Shown: positions 16,563-26,197, counted from the first letter of the stretch. The stretch: DNA of 64,000 nucleotides from Ancylothrix sp. D3o (GCF_025370775.1 NZ_JAMXEX010000015.1:62001-126000); one strand, 5' to 3'. A program made the numbers and translations. Notes: generated from the letters alone by a model not told the origin.

Positions 16563-17426
16563 ATGGAAACAATTGTTGCAATTCTTGTCCCGATTATTGG
16601 TATAGCCTTTGGTTTAGGCGTGCGATCTGTCAAAATAGTTAGCGAAGAAAACCAAGCACTTGTAGAACGATTGGGCAAATTTCACACAAAACTTAATGCC
16701 GGTCTTAATTTCGTTAATCCCCTCATTGACCGCGTAGTTTTAGAAGATACTCTCAGCGAACGAGTATTAGATATTCTTCCCCATCAAGCCATTACTAAAG
16801 ACAATGTTTCTTTGACAGTCGATGCCGTAGTTTATTGGCGAGTTATTGAATTACAACTGGCTTATTATAAAGTCGAAAACATTGAAGAAGCTTTAATTAA
16901 TTTAGTTGTTACTACCATGCGCTCACAAATTGGCGTAATGGAATTAGAAACCACTTTTTCTTCACGAGAAGATATTAATAAACAACTCTTAAAAAAACTC
17001 GATGACGAAACCGAACGCTGGGGAGTAAAGGTGATGAGAGTTGAAGTAAAAGATATTAAACCGGCACCAATGGTTTTAGAAGCATTGGAAATGGAAAAAG
17101 CCGCCGAAAGTCGAAAACGAGCAGCAATTTTAGAAGCAGAAGGAACCGTAGAAGCGATGAAAAAACTCGCTGATGCACTGCGAACTCATCCCAGTAGTCG
17201 GGAAGTTTTGCAATATTTGGTAGCCCAAAGATATGTGGATGCAAGTGAAAGATTAAGCGAAAGTCCGAATACAAAAATAGTTTATATGAGTCCTGAACCG
17301 ATGGGAAAAACCTTTGGAGAACTGCTACAAAATGGCGGTATGGATGGGGGACAAACCCCACCTCCCCCGGCACCGCCCAATATCAACTCACCAAACCAAC
17401 CCAACCCAAATGGCAGTTCCAGCTAA
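16563..17426 (+). CDS. SPFH/Band 7 (stomatin-like) protein
   Basis: 287 residues: an N-terminal hydrophobic anchor (IVAILVPIIGIAFGLGV), then the Band 7 domain with SEENQALVERLGKFHTKL, GLNFVNPLIDRVV, DNVSLTVDAVVYWRV and the helical part VKDIKPAPMVLEALEMEKAAESRKRA, then a Gly/Pro/Asn-rich tail. Stomatin-like proteins form large membrane-bound oligomers and help organise membranes or proteases. Length is usual for the cyanobacterial paralogs. It converges on folP with about 40 bases between. Confidence 0.9.
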   Translation: METIVAILVPIIGIAFGLGVRSVKIVSEENQALVERLGKFHTKLNAGLNFVNPLIDRVVLEDTLSERVLDILPHQAITKDNVSLTVDAVVYWRVIELQLAYYKVENIEEALINLVVTTMRSQIGVMELETTFSSREDINKQLLKKLDDETERWGVKVMRVEVKDIKPAPMVLEALEMEKAAESRKRAAILEAEGTVEAMKKLADALRTHPSSREVLQYLVAQRYVDASERLSESPNTKIVYMSPEPMGKTFGELLQNGGMDGGQTPPPPAPPNINSPNQPNPNGSSS

Positions 17427-17468
17427 TCATTTATTCTTCGCAAAAACTCGCCGATCAGCAGTTACCAA

Positions 17469-18326
17469 TCAGCGAAATATTGCATCAGCAACCCGCACCA
17501 CATCCCGCATTTGCTGCACATCATGTACTCGCACAATATCCGCACCAAAACAAACCGCAGCACTACAAGCAGCAGCAGTACCCCAAACGCGATCTTTCGG
17601 GTTCGGTTTATTTAAAATATGACCGATAAAACTTTTCCGAGAAGGGCCGGCCAAAATTGGACAACCCAACCCAGCAAAATCGCCAAGCCGGCGAATTAAC
17701 TCTATATTTTGGCTGTAATTTTTAGCAAAGCCAATCCCCGGATCTAAAATAATATGAGAACGAGGAACACCGGCATCAAAAGCCGCCCCTATTCTTTGCG
17801 CTAAAAACTCGTAAATTTCCCCGATTAAATCTTGATAATCGGTTAATTTCTGCATTGTTTGTGGCGTTCCCCGGATGTGCATTAAAATAATCGGAACCCC
17901 CAACGCCGCAACAGTTGACAACATTTTCTCATCAAAAGTTGCCCCCGAAATATCATTAACAATATCCGCACCACTCTCTATCGCAGCCTTAGCAACTTCT
18001 GAGCGTGTTGTATCCACAGAAATCGGCACATCAAAACCGCTATTGCGTATCGCTTTAATCACCGGCAAAACGCGATTCAATTCTTCAACCAGAGAAACTT
18101 CTTCCGAACCCGGACGAGTTGATTGTCCACCAATATCGAGAATATCCGCACCGCTATTTATAAGTTCTTCTGCTTGAGTCAATGCTGTTTCTAAAGAATT
18201 AAAATCACCTCCATCACTAAAACTGTCAGGCGTGACATTGAGGACACCCATAATATAAGTTTGTTCGCCCCAATTAAACATCTTGTTGCGAACTCGTAAT
18301 TTTTTTGTGTCCTCTGTCTCACCCAT
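17469..18326 (-). CDS. folP: dihydropteroate synthase
   Basis: 285 residues. It joins p-aminobenzoate to dihydropterin pyrophosphate in folate synthesis. The TIM-barrel motifs are intact: IMGVLNVTPDSFSDGGDF, DILDIGGQSTRPGSEEVS, VNDISGATFDEKML, LMHIRGTPQTMQ, DPGIGFAKN and the C-terminal VRVHDVQQMRDVVRVADAI. The first 15 residues (MGETEDTKKLRVRNK) may not be native; an internal Met follows. It starts 10 bases after tpiA, so the two form an operon. Confidence 0.95.
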   Translation of the reverse strand: MGETEDTKKLRVRNKMFNWGEQTYIMGVLNVTPDSFSDGGDFNSLETALTQAEELINSGADILDIGGQSTRPGSEEVSLVEELNRVLPVIKAIRNSGFDVPISVDTTRSEVAKAAIESGADIVNDISGATFDEKMLSTVAALGVPIILMHIRGTPQTMQKLTDYQDLIGEIYEFLAQRIGAAFDAGVPRSHIILDPGIGFAKNYSQNIELIRRLGDFAGLGCPILAGPSRKSFIGHILNKPNPKDRVWGTAAACSAAVCFGADIVRVHDVQQMRDVVRVADAIFR

Positions 18327-18336
18327 AACTCGTCAC

Positions 18337-19062
18337 CTATTTATAATTAACAATTCGCCCAAAACTGGCCGGTTCTAAACTCGCACCGCCCACCAAGACA
18401 CCATCAATTTCTGGCTGAGCCATGATTTCATCAATGTTATCAGGTTTAACCGATCCACCGTATTGAATGGAAACGTTAGAATTGCTAAGTTTACTGCGAA
18501 TTAAACCTATTACACGATTAGCTTCTTTTGACTCACAAGTTTCGCCGGTACCAATAGCCCAAATTGGCTCATAAGCGATGACAAGATTTTGCTGATTTAC
18601 CTCTACGAGGTCTTTTTCTAACTGACTGAAAATATGCGCTTCGGTTTCACCATTATCGCGTTGTTGTTTGGTTTCGCCAACGCACAAAATAGGAGTTAGG
18701 CCGTGTTTTTGAGCAGCTTTGAGGCGCTTATTTACAGTTTCGTCAGTTTCGCCAAAATATTGCCGGCGTTCGCTATGTCCAATTACAACATAACGCACCC
18801 CAATTTCTAGCAACATAGGGCCAGAAATTTCCCCAGTGAAAGCCCCTGCATCTTCCCAGTGGACGTTTTGGGCACCCAGCATAATACGAGAACCGTGCAT
18901 ACTCCCACTGAGAGTGCTAAGGTCGGTAAAAGGAGCGCAGAGCACGATTTCCCTATTCTCTGGGGTATCGTTGATTTGGGGTAGAAACCCTTGCAAAAAC
19001 GACCGCGTTTCTGCCTGAGTTTTGTACATTTTCCAATTGCCGGCTAGAACGATTTTCCTCAC
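18337..19062 (-). CDS. tpiA: triosephosphate isomerase
   Basis: 241 residues, slightly shorter than typical but complete. It interconverts glyceraldehyde-3-phosphate and dihydroxyacetone phosphate. Motifs: AGNWKMYK (Asn and Lys of the active site), [12 protein letters not shown] (catalytic His), [12 protein letters not shown] (catalytic Glu and the mobile loop) and YGGSVKPDN plus GVLVGGASL for phosphate binding. First gene of an operon with folP. Confidence 0.96.
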   Translation of the reverse strand: MRKIVLAGNWKMYKTQAETRSFLQGFLPQINDTPENREIVLCAPFTDLSTLSGSMHGSRIMLGAQNVHWEDAGAFTGEISGPMLLEIGVRYVVIGHSERRQYFGETDETVNKRLKAAQKHGLTPILCVGETKQQRDNGETEAHIFSQLEKDLVEVNQQNLVIAYEPIWAIGTGETCESKEANRVIGLIRSKLSNSNVSIQYGGSVKPDNIDEIMAQPEIDGVLVGGASLEPASFGRIVNYK

Positions 19063-19071
19063 AGTTGTACT

Positions 19072-19088
19072 ACAGGCATTTTGCCTGT
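19072..19088. repeat. short ACAGGCA hairpin
   Basis: ACAGGCATTTTGCCTGT, 10 bases upstream of tpiA. The neighbouring CTAC and the core resemble the GGCAGGCA repeat family at 9044 and 36700. Confidence 0.45.
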
Positions 19089-19356
19089 TATATGAACTAC
19101 AAAAATTGCACCCTTTAGTTTAAGGCTTTTTGCGGCACAAATCGATACCCAGATTTTTGATTCCAACTTAGATGGGTATTTCTTGATTTTTGTCAAGATA
19201 AAAATCCATCTTTTTTTAAACTCTTGAGGGGTCTTACCCTACTACAGGATTTCGGCGTAACGGTTGAAAATTGTAGTAATTAATCAATACTTTTCCTGAT
19301 TGGGGGATGGGCTCAGGTATTGGAATACGGGTTATATCTCTACCGGCTAAGTTTTT

Positions 19357-19881
19357 ATGACACAGCCAAATTTTCGAGAACAGGCTTTGCAAGGCGATGC
19401 TAAGGCAATTTCTATATTGTTGAATTTTCAGCTACAAATTCACGGTCTAACAGCAGAAGCTAATGTTAAGGATGGTTGTTTGCATATTTTTCTGACATCA
19501 CCGGCAACTGTCCCAGATCGGCAAAATTGTTTAGAATTTATCCGCCAAGAAATTACCGACTTAGAACCGCAGTCTATTGAACGGGTCAAGGTTTACGGAT
19601 ATTTAAAAGGCAAAAAAGAGCCGGTTTGGTGTCAAGAGTTTGGTTTAAAATTTGGCGCTTATTCGATGTTAATTGCCTCGCAAGCGCAGGATAATAATTC
19701 GCGGTTGAGTTTACCGGCATCCCAAGAAGAAGAAACTCCACCACTTAGCAAACAATTTCAACGCTGGCCTTTTGTTGTCGCCGGAATTCTTATTTCTATT
19801 TTAGTGATTTCTGGCTTGGTTTTTGTTGGGGAAAAGTTTTTGCAGCAACAAAGCGGAAATTTTGAGAAAATTCAAAAGTAG
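19357..19881 (+). CDS. conserved hypothetical protein with C-terminal membrane anchor
   Basis: 174 residues. The first 110 form a soluble alpha/beta-looking domain (AISILLNFQLQIHGLTAEANV, then FLTSPATVPDRQNCLEFIRQEI, then VKVYGYLKGKKEPVWCQEF), then a polar linker and a hydrophobic segment FVVAGILISILVISGLVFVG near residues 140-160. This is a cyanobacterial tail-anchored type; no function is known to me. A perfect palindrome follows the stop directly. Confidence 0.7.
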   Translation: MTQPNFREQALQGDAKAISILLNFQLQIHGLTAEANVKDGCLHIFLTSPATVPDRQNCLEFIRQEITDLEPQSIERVKVYGYLKGKKEPVWCQEFGLKFGAYSMLIASQAQDNNSRLSLPASQEEETPPLSKQFQRWPFVVAGILISILVISGLVFVGEKFLQQQSGNFEKIQK

Positions 19882-19901
19882 GTTGGGTTAATTAACCCAA
19901 C
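19882..19901 (+). terminator. perfect 20-base palindrome after the stop
   Basis: GTTGGGTTAATTAACCCAAC begins next to the stop codon. No T-run follows, so it may be a transcript-end hairpin or a repeat. Confidence 0.5.
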
Positions 19902-19921
19902 ATCCAGCGCTTAATTTACGG

Positions 19922-19985
19922 TTACAAACGGTCTAGGTAGGTTGTTAAATCAGAGATTTGCTGAAAATCTCAAAGCGCTTCTCCA
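19922..19985 (-). pseudogene. remnant of an Rpn/DUF4351 nuclease gene, 3' end
   Basis: On the minus strand this reads GEAL, stop, DFQQISDLTTYLDRL, stop. That matches the C-terminus of the intact gene at 28559 (EALLDFQQISDLTGYLNRI). The in-frame stop and lack of upstream sequence mark it as a leftover fragment of a second copy. Confidence 0.75.
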
Positions 19986-20038
19986 TTTCCTAAAACTGGC
20001 ATCCGATCTTGCTACAATAGTTGCAGCAAAATTAACGC

Positions 20039-21421
20039 TTATTTAGGTTCAGGCAAATGGACAATGAATTGACTGCCTTTTCCTAATTCGCTAGTGACAG
20101 TAACCGTACCGCGATGAGCTTGTATAATTGCTTGAACAATTGCTAATCCTAATCCAGTTCCGCCTGTTTTACGAGAGCGATCCCCATCAACCCGATAAAA
20201 ACGTTCAAAAATGCGAAATAACTCAGTAGATGCAATCCCAATTCCCGTGTCTTTAACCGTAATCACAGCAGAGCGATCACGGCTTTGCAAAGTAATGTCA
20301 ATACATCCTCCAGAAGGAGTGTAGTGAATTGCATTTGCAATTAAATTAGATACTGCTCGATATAGCTGCTGCTCATTTCCTAAAACATAAATTGAATCAA
20401 CAGGAACCTCACTAAATAACTTAATTTCTGCTGCAACAGCAAGTTCTAAAAATTCCTCTGATAAATCATTGATCAAATCATTTAAACAACATAAGTGGAA
20501 CTGTTCGGAAAATGTATTTTGTTCCAAATTGCTCAGTAATAACAAATCATTGACTAAGTAACTTAAACGCCGTCCTTGCCGCTCAACTGTATTTAACATC
20601 GCATAGATATTTTGGGAATTAGACAACGGTACACGCAATACAGCTTCTACCGTTGCCAAAAGACTAGCAAGAGGAGAGCGGAGCTCGTGAGCAGCATCCG
20701 CAGTAAATTGTTGTTGTCGCTGGTAAGACAAATAGATTGGTTTCATTGCCAACCCTGAGAGCCACCAACTAGAGAGAGCCACCACAAACAAAGCAAGGGG
20801 AAAACCAACCATCAGAATCCAGAGAATTCGCTGATTTTCAGCATCAAACGGTGCAAGAGTTCGCCCAACTTGCAAATATCCCCAAGAGGGATGAACATTC
20901 GAGTCATAGAATCGCTGATGTACACTCGCACTGTGCAGAATCGTCGTGAATTGGTGATAGCGAATTCCGTCAGCAGTGCGAAATGTTTGCCAAAGCTCTC
21001 TGTTTAAAGTGTTAGGAAGAGAGGGAGGTTGATTCGGGGAAAAAGCAAGGAGTTTGCCGCGATAATCAAACAGACGAATATAGTAGGTGCTGCGATCACT
21101 AATGCCAATCGTGTGACGCTCAATAAGCGTTGAATTGCTGTTGCAGGGTTGCTCAGCCAGGCAAAGTTCAGGAAAAACCTGTTGCAAAACAGGCGTTGGA
21201 TCGCCAGAAGCAGGCAACATAGGTTCGAGACTATCATGCAGCGTTCCAGCAATTGACTCAATTTCTCGCTCTAGCGCTGTCCAGTTTGACTGCACCAAAG
21301 AACGATACATTCCAAACCCAGACAAACTCAAAATTACACCCATCACAGAGGCATACCAGAGGGCTAAACGAACCCGGCTGCGGCGAAACAGTTGATGACT
21401 GTTCATTGTTGCAATTTTCAT
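20039..21421 (-). CDS. membrane sensor histidine kinase (RppB/NrsS-like)
   Basis: 460 residues: membrane helix near 18-38, a periplasmic sensor of about 155 residues with two Cys in CLAEQPC, a second membrane helix near 198-222, then HisKA with AAHELRSPLASLL (phospho-His near 245) and an intact HATPase (N box NLIANAIHYTP, G1 KDTGIGI, F box FERFYRVD, G2 GGTGLGLAI). It should phosphorylate the response regulator whose gene ends in a 4-base overlap with this start. In cyanobacteria the RppA/RppB (NrsR/NrsS) pair controls nickel or redox responses beside RND efflux genes; this arrangement is the same, so metal sensing is likely, ligand unknown. Confidence 0.9.
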   Translation of the reverse strand: MKIATMNSHQLFRRSRVRLALWYASVMGVILSLSGFGMYRSLVQSNWTALEREIESIAGTLHDSLEPMLPASGDPTPVLQQVFPELCLAEQPCNSNSTLIERHTIGISDRSTYYIRLFDYRGKLLAFSPNQPPSLPNTLNRELWQTFRTADGIRYHQFTTILHSASVHQRFYDSNVHPSWGYLQVGRTLAPFDAENQRILWILMVGFPLALFVVALSSWWLSGLAMKPIYLSYQRQQQFTADAAHELRSPLASLLATVEAVLRVPLSNSQNIYAMLNTVERQGRRLSYLVNDLLLLSNLEQNTFSEQFHLCCLNDLINDLSEEFLELAVAAEIKLFSEVPVDSIYVLGNEQQLYRAVSNLIANAIHYTPSGGCIDITLQSRDRSAVITVKDTGIGIASTELFRIFERFYRVDGDRSRKTGGTGLGLAIVQAIIQAHRGTVTVTSELGKGSQFIVHLPEPK

Positions 21422-22110
21422 ACAGATGTATTGAAACGATAACCCTGACCAGGAATCGTCTCAATAGGGCAGGTACATCCATAGCTGGCGAGTTTCCGCC
21501 GCAACAATCGCATCTGAGCAGCGACAACATTACTAATAGGTTCTTCTTCTAAATCCCACAATTGATGTCGAATTTTGCTGCCTGCAATAATCCGATCAGG
21601 ATTTTGCATCAAATAGGTAAGAATCTGAAATTCCTTAACAGTTAATGGGATGGTTTGAGGTGGTTGAGTATTGGTAACAGACAAAGCATTATTGGCATAA
21701 TCGACACTAAAAAAACCAACTTGAAGATTTTGGGGTTGAAACTGGGGCGAGCGCCGCTGAAGAGCCCGCAGTCGTGCTAGCAATTCTTCCATCACAAAAG
21801 GCTTCACCAAATAATCATCCGCCCCAGCATCTAACCCTTTGACTCGGTTTTCGGGTTGCCCCAGCGCAGTAAGCATCAGCACAGGTAAAGTTTTTTGGTG
21901 CAATCTCAGTTTTTGGCATAGCTGCAAACCTGACATCTCAGGAAGCAGCCAATCAACAATAGCCACCGTATAGTCTGTCCACTGACTTTCCAGACAATGC
22001 CATGCCTGAGAGCCGTCAAGCACCCAGTCTACGACATATTTTTCACTAACCAGAACTTGCTTAATTGCCAGCCCTAGATCCGCTTCATCTTCCACCAACA
22101 AAACACGCAT
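21418..22110 (-). CDS. OmpR-type response regulator (RppA/NrsR-like)
   Basis: 230 residues: receiver domain with acidic VEDEADLG, phospho-Asp in VAIVDWLLPEMSG (near 53), KPF lysine in DDYLVKPFVMEELLARL, then a winged-helix domain with IPLTVKEFQILTYLMQNPDRI and VAAQMRLLRRKLASYG. It overlaps the kinase gene by 4 bases and is divergent from the efflux genes, so it most likely activates them. Candidate direct-repeat sites lie between. Confidence 0.93.
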   Translation of the reverse strand: MRVLLVEDEADLGLAIKQVLVSEKYVVDWVLDGSQAWHCLESQWTDYTVAIVDWLLPEMSGLQLCQKLRLHQKTLPVLMLTALGQPENRVKGLDAGADDYLVKPFVMEELLARLRALQRRSPQFQPQNLQVGFFSVDYANNALSVTNTQPPQTIPLTVKEFQILTYLMQNPDRIIAGSKIRHQLWDLEEEPISNVVAAQMRLLRRKLASYGCTCPIETIPGQGYRFNTSV

Positions 22111-22158
22111 TGTCTTTTGAGATAAACCACGAGCTTGATTTTATCTAAGCCTTCATCA

Positions 22159-22176
22159 TTTCACCTGATTTTCACC
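22159..22176. promoter_or_regulatory. direct repeat TTTCACC, candidate response-regulator site
   Basis: TTTCACC at 22159-22165 and again at 22170-22176, an 11-base period, the spacing OmpR-family dimers bind. It sits between the divergent regulator and efflux genes. Confidence 0.45.
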
Positions 22177-22235
22177 GGCCCTTTGTTAAACTGTGGTGAA
22201 TTTTGTTGAAATTTCCCGTGTTGTGAGGAGAGATT

Positions 22236-22922
22236 ATGAAGCCTTTGTCCCTGATTGGTTGTGTGCTTGCTGCTGGTTTGGTGGTTGCTACCCCCACTGT
22301 TACCTATGCTCATGTAGGACATGGTGATGAATTCCAGGCAGAGGGAGGAATTAACCGCGTGCCGGTCAACTCTCAAACCGACCAACTTATGGGGATTATG
22401 GTGACGCCGATTAAGCCAGCTACAGATGGTAGCACTGCGATTCTAGTTCCCGCCACAGCACTGGTGGATGCCGATGGTAAACAGTTAGTCTTTGTCCAGT
22501 ATGAAAATTTTTATGAGCCGGTTCCTATTACCACCGGCACAACCAAAGGCGAACTAATTGAAGTAACTAACGGGTTATCAGTTGGTGAAAAACTCGTCAC
22601 TCAAGGCGGTTTATCTTTGTATGCAGAGTCGCGTAAAACTCAAACAGCCACAGCATCACCTAGCCCCGTTGCTTCTAAACCTGCTACAACCACTACGGAT
22701 ACTGCCCATGCACAGGCAGATGCACAGGGTATCCCCCACAGCCATGATAAGGCCGGAAATTTAGTCGCTTCAGCGGAAGCTACTCAACAGCCCGGTAATT
22801 TTCCGAGCGGGCTTTTAATCGCTCTAGGAGGGGGAATCGCTTTACTGGTTGGAGGGTTAGCCGTGATAGCCGATGGTCGTAAAAAAAAGAATTCCTTGTC
22901 TAACAAAGAAGAAAACTTATAA
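22236..22922 (+). CDS. short RND-efflux adaptor-like protein, His-rich
   Basis: 228 residues. Signal peptide (LSLIGCVLAAGLVVATPTVTYA) followed by HVGHGDEF. Residues 60-125 (ILVPATALVDADGKQLVFVQ, then VTNGLSVGEKLVTQGGLSL) match the C-terminal barrel and membrane-proximal part of CusB/CzcB adaptors. A linker with HAQADAQGIPHSHD and a C-terminal hydrophobic helix (LLIALGGGIALLVGGLAVIA) follow. The coiled-coil hairpin and lipoyl halves of a normal adaptor (about 400-500 residues) are missing, so it is either a specialised short partner or a truncated adaptor. AGGAGA precedes the ATG; the RND pump starts 6 bases after the stop. Confidence 0.8.
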   Translation: MKPLSLIGCVLAAGLVVATPTVTYAHVGHGDEFQAEGGINRVPVNSQTDQLMGIMVTPIKPATDGSTAILVPATALVDADGKQLVFVQYENFYEPVPITTGTTKGELIEVTNGLSVGEKLVTQGGLSLYAESRKTQTATASPSPVASKPATTTTDTAHAQADAQGIPHSHDKAGNLVASAEATQQPGNFPSGLLIALGGGIALLVGGLAVIADGRKKKNSLSNKEENL

Positions 22923-22928
22923 CCTAAG

Positions 22929-25900
22929 ATGCTGAAATCCCTTCTCAATCAAACCCTCAAAACTTCGATTGTTCAGCGATGGCTCATTGTTGTGGGTGCC
23001 ATTTTAGTGACCATCTGGGGCATATTCACCATCACCCAAATGCCGTTAGATGTATTTCCCGAATTTGCACCGCCTCAAGTCGATATTCATACCGAAGCAT
23101 CAGGACTTGCTCCCGAAGAAGTTGAGGCGCAAATTACAGTTCCCATTGAAACGGCGGTCAATGGCTTACCTGGTGTGACGCTCGTGCGATCATCCTCTAA
23201 GGTTGGCCTATCGATGGTACAGGTAGTTTTCGATGAGGATGCCGATATTTACAAAGCGCGACAATCGGTTACAGAACGACTCCAACAGATCACAAATCAG
23301 TTACCCGAAGGCGCACACCCCCCAGAAATTTCGCCGCTCGTATCGCCGTTAGGAACGATTTTACAATATGCTTTCACCCTCAATGGGAAAGGGCAAACTT
23401 CCCTAATGGACTTGCGCCGGCTGGTCGAAACAAGCCTCAGCAATCAAGTTCTCTCGGTACCAGGCGTTTCTCAAGTCACCATCTACGGGGGAGATGAACG
23501 ACAGGAACAAGTGCTGATTGATCCGGCAAAGTTGCGAGCGCTGAACGTTTCTCTCACCCAAGTCACCGACGCAGCCAAAGGTGCAAACTCCAATGCACCG
23601 GCAGGCTTTCTGATTGGTGGAGGTCAAGAGCTACTAATTCGTGGGATGGGACAGGTGCGATCAATTGAAGATTTGCGCCAGTCTGTCGTGAAGGTTGAGA
23701 ACGGCAAACCGATTTTGCTGCAAGATGTGGCAGAGGTCAAAACCGGCTCAGCCCTCAAGCGGGGAGATGCCAGCTTTAATGGTCAGCCTGCGGTGGTTTT
23801 GATGATTAACAAGCAGCCCGATGTGGATACACCCACCGTCACCAGAGCCGTTGAAGAAGTTATGCGATCTTTGCAAAAAACCTTCCCAGCGGATGTGCAG
23901 AGGTTGCTGACCTTCCGTCAAGCCAATTTTATTGATACTGCCATTCGCAATGTCGGCAGTTCTCTGCTCGAAGGCATTGTAATTGTCTCAGTCGTTATGC
24001 TGCTGTTCTTAATGAACTGGCGTACTGCCCTGATTACCTTAAGTGCGATTCCCTTATCGCTGTTGATTGGGGTGATGCTGATGAAAGCCTTTGGACTCGG
24101 CATCAATACCATGACCTTGGGAGGTTTGGTCGTGGCATTGGGGGGCTTTGTCGATGATTCAATCGTTTATATGGAGAACTGCTACCGCAAACTTAGAGAA
24201 AATCAGGCCCAAGGGCATCCGATTCCGCCGTTTAAAGTCGTGTTTGATGCTTTTGTAGAGGTTCGATTGGCGGTTGTCTTTTCAACGGTGATCATTATTG
24301 TGGTGTTTGCGCCGATCTTCAGCTTGACCGGCGTGGAAGGAAATATTTTTGCCCCGATGGGCTGGGCTTATTTGCTTTCGATAGCGGCTTCTCTTTTTGT
24401 AGCAATGACTCTCACTCCGGCAATGTGTGCGATTCTGCTGGCAAATCGTCCTCTACCCCTGGAAAATACGTTTGTTTCTCGCTTAGCACAACGGCTTTAT
24501 CGTCCGTTGCTCGACCTGTCGCTGCGAGCACCGCAAATCATTTTGGGTGTTGCACTAGCGTCTCTGGTTGCGGCGTTTGCAATCGTTCCTTCGCTGGGAC
24601 GGGTTTTTCTGCCTGAATTTCAGGAGAAATCAATGGTTAACTCGATGGTTTTGTTTCCTGGTGTTTCACTGGATATGACAAACCGGGCTGGTATGGCATT
24701 GTCTAACTCGCTTAAAGATAATCCGCTTTTTGAGTGGGTGCAAGTCCGATCCGGACGTTCTCCTGGTGATGCTGATGGGGCCGGTGTCAATATGGCGCAC
24801 GTCGATGTAGAACTGAGTGACCTGGCCATGAAAGACCGGGAAGCCAGCATTAAGCAACTGCGGGAATCGTTCAACAAACTGCCGGGGGTGGCATCTAATA
24901 TTGGTGGGTTTATTTCACACCGCATGGATGAAGTGCTGTCTGGGGTGAGAAGTGCTATCGCGGTGAAAATCTTTGGCCCTGATCTCGCTGAACTGCGTCG
25001 CATTGGCGAACAGGTGCGTGATGTGATCAAACCGATTGCTGGGGTGGTTGATTTGCAGCTTGAACCTCAATTACCGATTCGTCAGGTACAAATTCAATAC
25101 CAACGCTCAGCAGCGGCTCGGTACGGCTTGAGTATGGAGGCAATTTCAGAGATTGTTGAAACAGCGCTTAATGGTCGTGTTGTGTCGCAAGTGCCTGAGA
25201 ATCAACAACTGATTAATATTGTGGTGGGCTTACCAGAATCGGCTCGCAATAATTTAGATGCGATTCGTGGGATTCCGATCTCTACACCAACGGGCCAAGT
25301 GATACCCCTGAGTACCGTCGCCAAAGTAGAGTACGGCATGGGCCCCAATGTTGTGAACAGAGAAGATGTTTCGCGGCTGATAGTTGTTTCAGCAAACGTA
25401 GCAGAACGTGATCTCGGTAGTGTGGTGGGCGATATTCAATCCCAGATTCAGAAAAATGTCCAATTGCCCAATGGTTACTTTATCCAGTACGGCGGACAAT
25501 TTGAGGCTGAGCAAAATGCCGCTAATAATCTGTTAATTTTTAGTATTCTGGCAGCAGTTGTAATTGCGGTGTTGATGTTTTTCTCGGTTCAGTCTTTGCC
25601 TGCCACAATCGCTATTATGCTCAACTTACCACTTGCATTAGTTGGGGGTATTGTTTCGATTCTTTTTAGTGGGGGTGTGATGTCTGTTGCGTCCTTAGTT
25701 GGTTTTATTACTCTGTTTGGGGTTGCCGTTCGTAATGGTTTGTTGCTGGTAGATAACTACAACAACAAGTTTGCTCAGGGAATGCCTATTAAAGATGTGA
25801 TTGTGAAAGGCTCACTAGAACGAATTGATGCGATTTTGATGACGGCACTCACCTCTGCTTTGGGAACTTTGCCGCTAGTGCTGGCAGGCGGTTCTGGTAA

Positions 25901-26093
25901 CGAAATTCTGCAACCGTTGGCAATCGTTGTTTTTGGTGGTTTGTTTACCTCCACTGTTTTAACTTTGCTGGTGATTCCTGCGCTTTATAGCAAGTTTGGT
26001 AAGTGGTTGATGCCTAAACAAAAAAACACCACTATTGATGCTGGTTTTGTAGTAAACGTGAAACCGCAATCAACGGTAATTTCAGAGCTATAA
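22929..26093 (+). CDS. heavy-metal RND efflux pump (CzcA/CusA family)
   Basis: 1054 residues, full length for an RND trimer subunit. It starts with a membrane helix (WLIVVGAILVTIWGIFTI), followed by PLDVFPEFAPPQVDI and EEVEAQITVPIE of the porter domain; then the central membrane block with GGLVVALGGFVDDSIVYMEN, whose acidic pair sits in the proton-relay helix, VFAPIFSLTGVEGNIFAPMG, and the second half with GGIVSILFSGGVMSVASLVGF. It uses the proton gradient to expel metal cations, in the inner membrane. Which metal is not evident. Regulated probably by the divergent two-component pair. Confidence 0.94.
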   Translation: MLKSLLNQTLKTSIVQRWLIVVGAILVTIWGIFTITQMPLDVFPEFAPPQVDIHTEASGLAPEEVEAQITVPIETAVNGLPGVTLVRSSSKVGLSMVQVVFDEDADIYKARQSVTERLQQITNQLPEGAHPPEISPLVSPLGTILQYAFTLNGKGQTSLMDLRRLVETSLSNQVLSVPGVSQVTIYGGDERQEQVLIDPAKLRALNVSLTQVTDAAKGANSNAPAGFLIGGGQELLIRGMGQVRSIEDLRQSVVKVENGKPILLQDVAEVKTGSALKRGDASFNGQPAVVLMINKQPDVDTPTVTRAVEEVMRSLQKTFPADVQRLLTFRQANFIDTAIRNVGSSLLEGIVIVSVVMLLFLMNWRTALITLSAIPLSLLIGVMLMKAFGLGINTMTLGGLVVALGGFVDDSIVYMENCYRKLRENQAQGHPIPPFKVVFDAFVEVRLAVVFSTVIIIVVFAPIFSLTGVEGNIFAPMGWAYLLSIAASLFVAMTLTPAMCAILLANRPLPLENTFVSRLAQRLYRPLLDLSLRAPQIILGVALASLVAAFAIVPSLGRVFLPEFQEKSMVNSMVLFPGVSLDMTNRAGMALSNSLKDNPLFEWVQVRSGRSPGDADGAGVNMAHVDVELSDLAMKDREASIKQLRESFNKLPGVASNIGGFISHRMDEVLSGVRSAIAVKIFGPDLAELRRIGEQVRDVIKPIAGVVDLQLEPQLPIRQVQIQYQRSAAARYGLSMEAISEIVETALNGRVVSQVPENQQLINIVVGLPESARNNLDAIRGIPISTPTGQVIPLSTVAKVEYGMGPNVVNREDVSRLIVVSANVAERDLGSVVGDIQSQIQKNVQLPNGYFIQYGGQFEAEQNAANNLLIFSILAAVVIAVLMFFSVQSLPATIAIMLNLPLALVGGIVSILFSGGVMSVASLVGFITLFGVAVRNGLLLVDNYNNKFAQGMPIKDVIVKGSLERIDAILMTALTSALGTLPLVLAGGSGNEILQPLAIVVFGGLFTSTVLTLLVIPALYSKFGKWLMPKQKNTTIDAGFVVNVKPQSTVISEL

Positions 26094-26114
26094 CAGGTTG
26101 GAATTTTACTAAAA

Positions 26115-26148
26115 AGTGAGCGTTTATCTCAATTGGGAGACGCTCACT
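26115..26148 (+). terminator. hairpin terminator after the RND gene
   Basis: AGTGAGCG (26115-26122) pairs with CGCTCACT (26141-26148), with TCTC/GAGA pairing inside the loop. It lies 21 bases past the RND stop. Confidence 0.7.
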
Positions 26149-26197
26149 CTTCATATTTAGTCGATAAATCATTTCGAGGGAAAAAAACCGCGATCTA

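Noticed and set aside
18462-18474. Bases identical to the CRISPR repeat end (ATTGAATGGAAAC) in tpiA
   Set aside because: It lies within conserved tpiA codons and only 13 bases match; chance.
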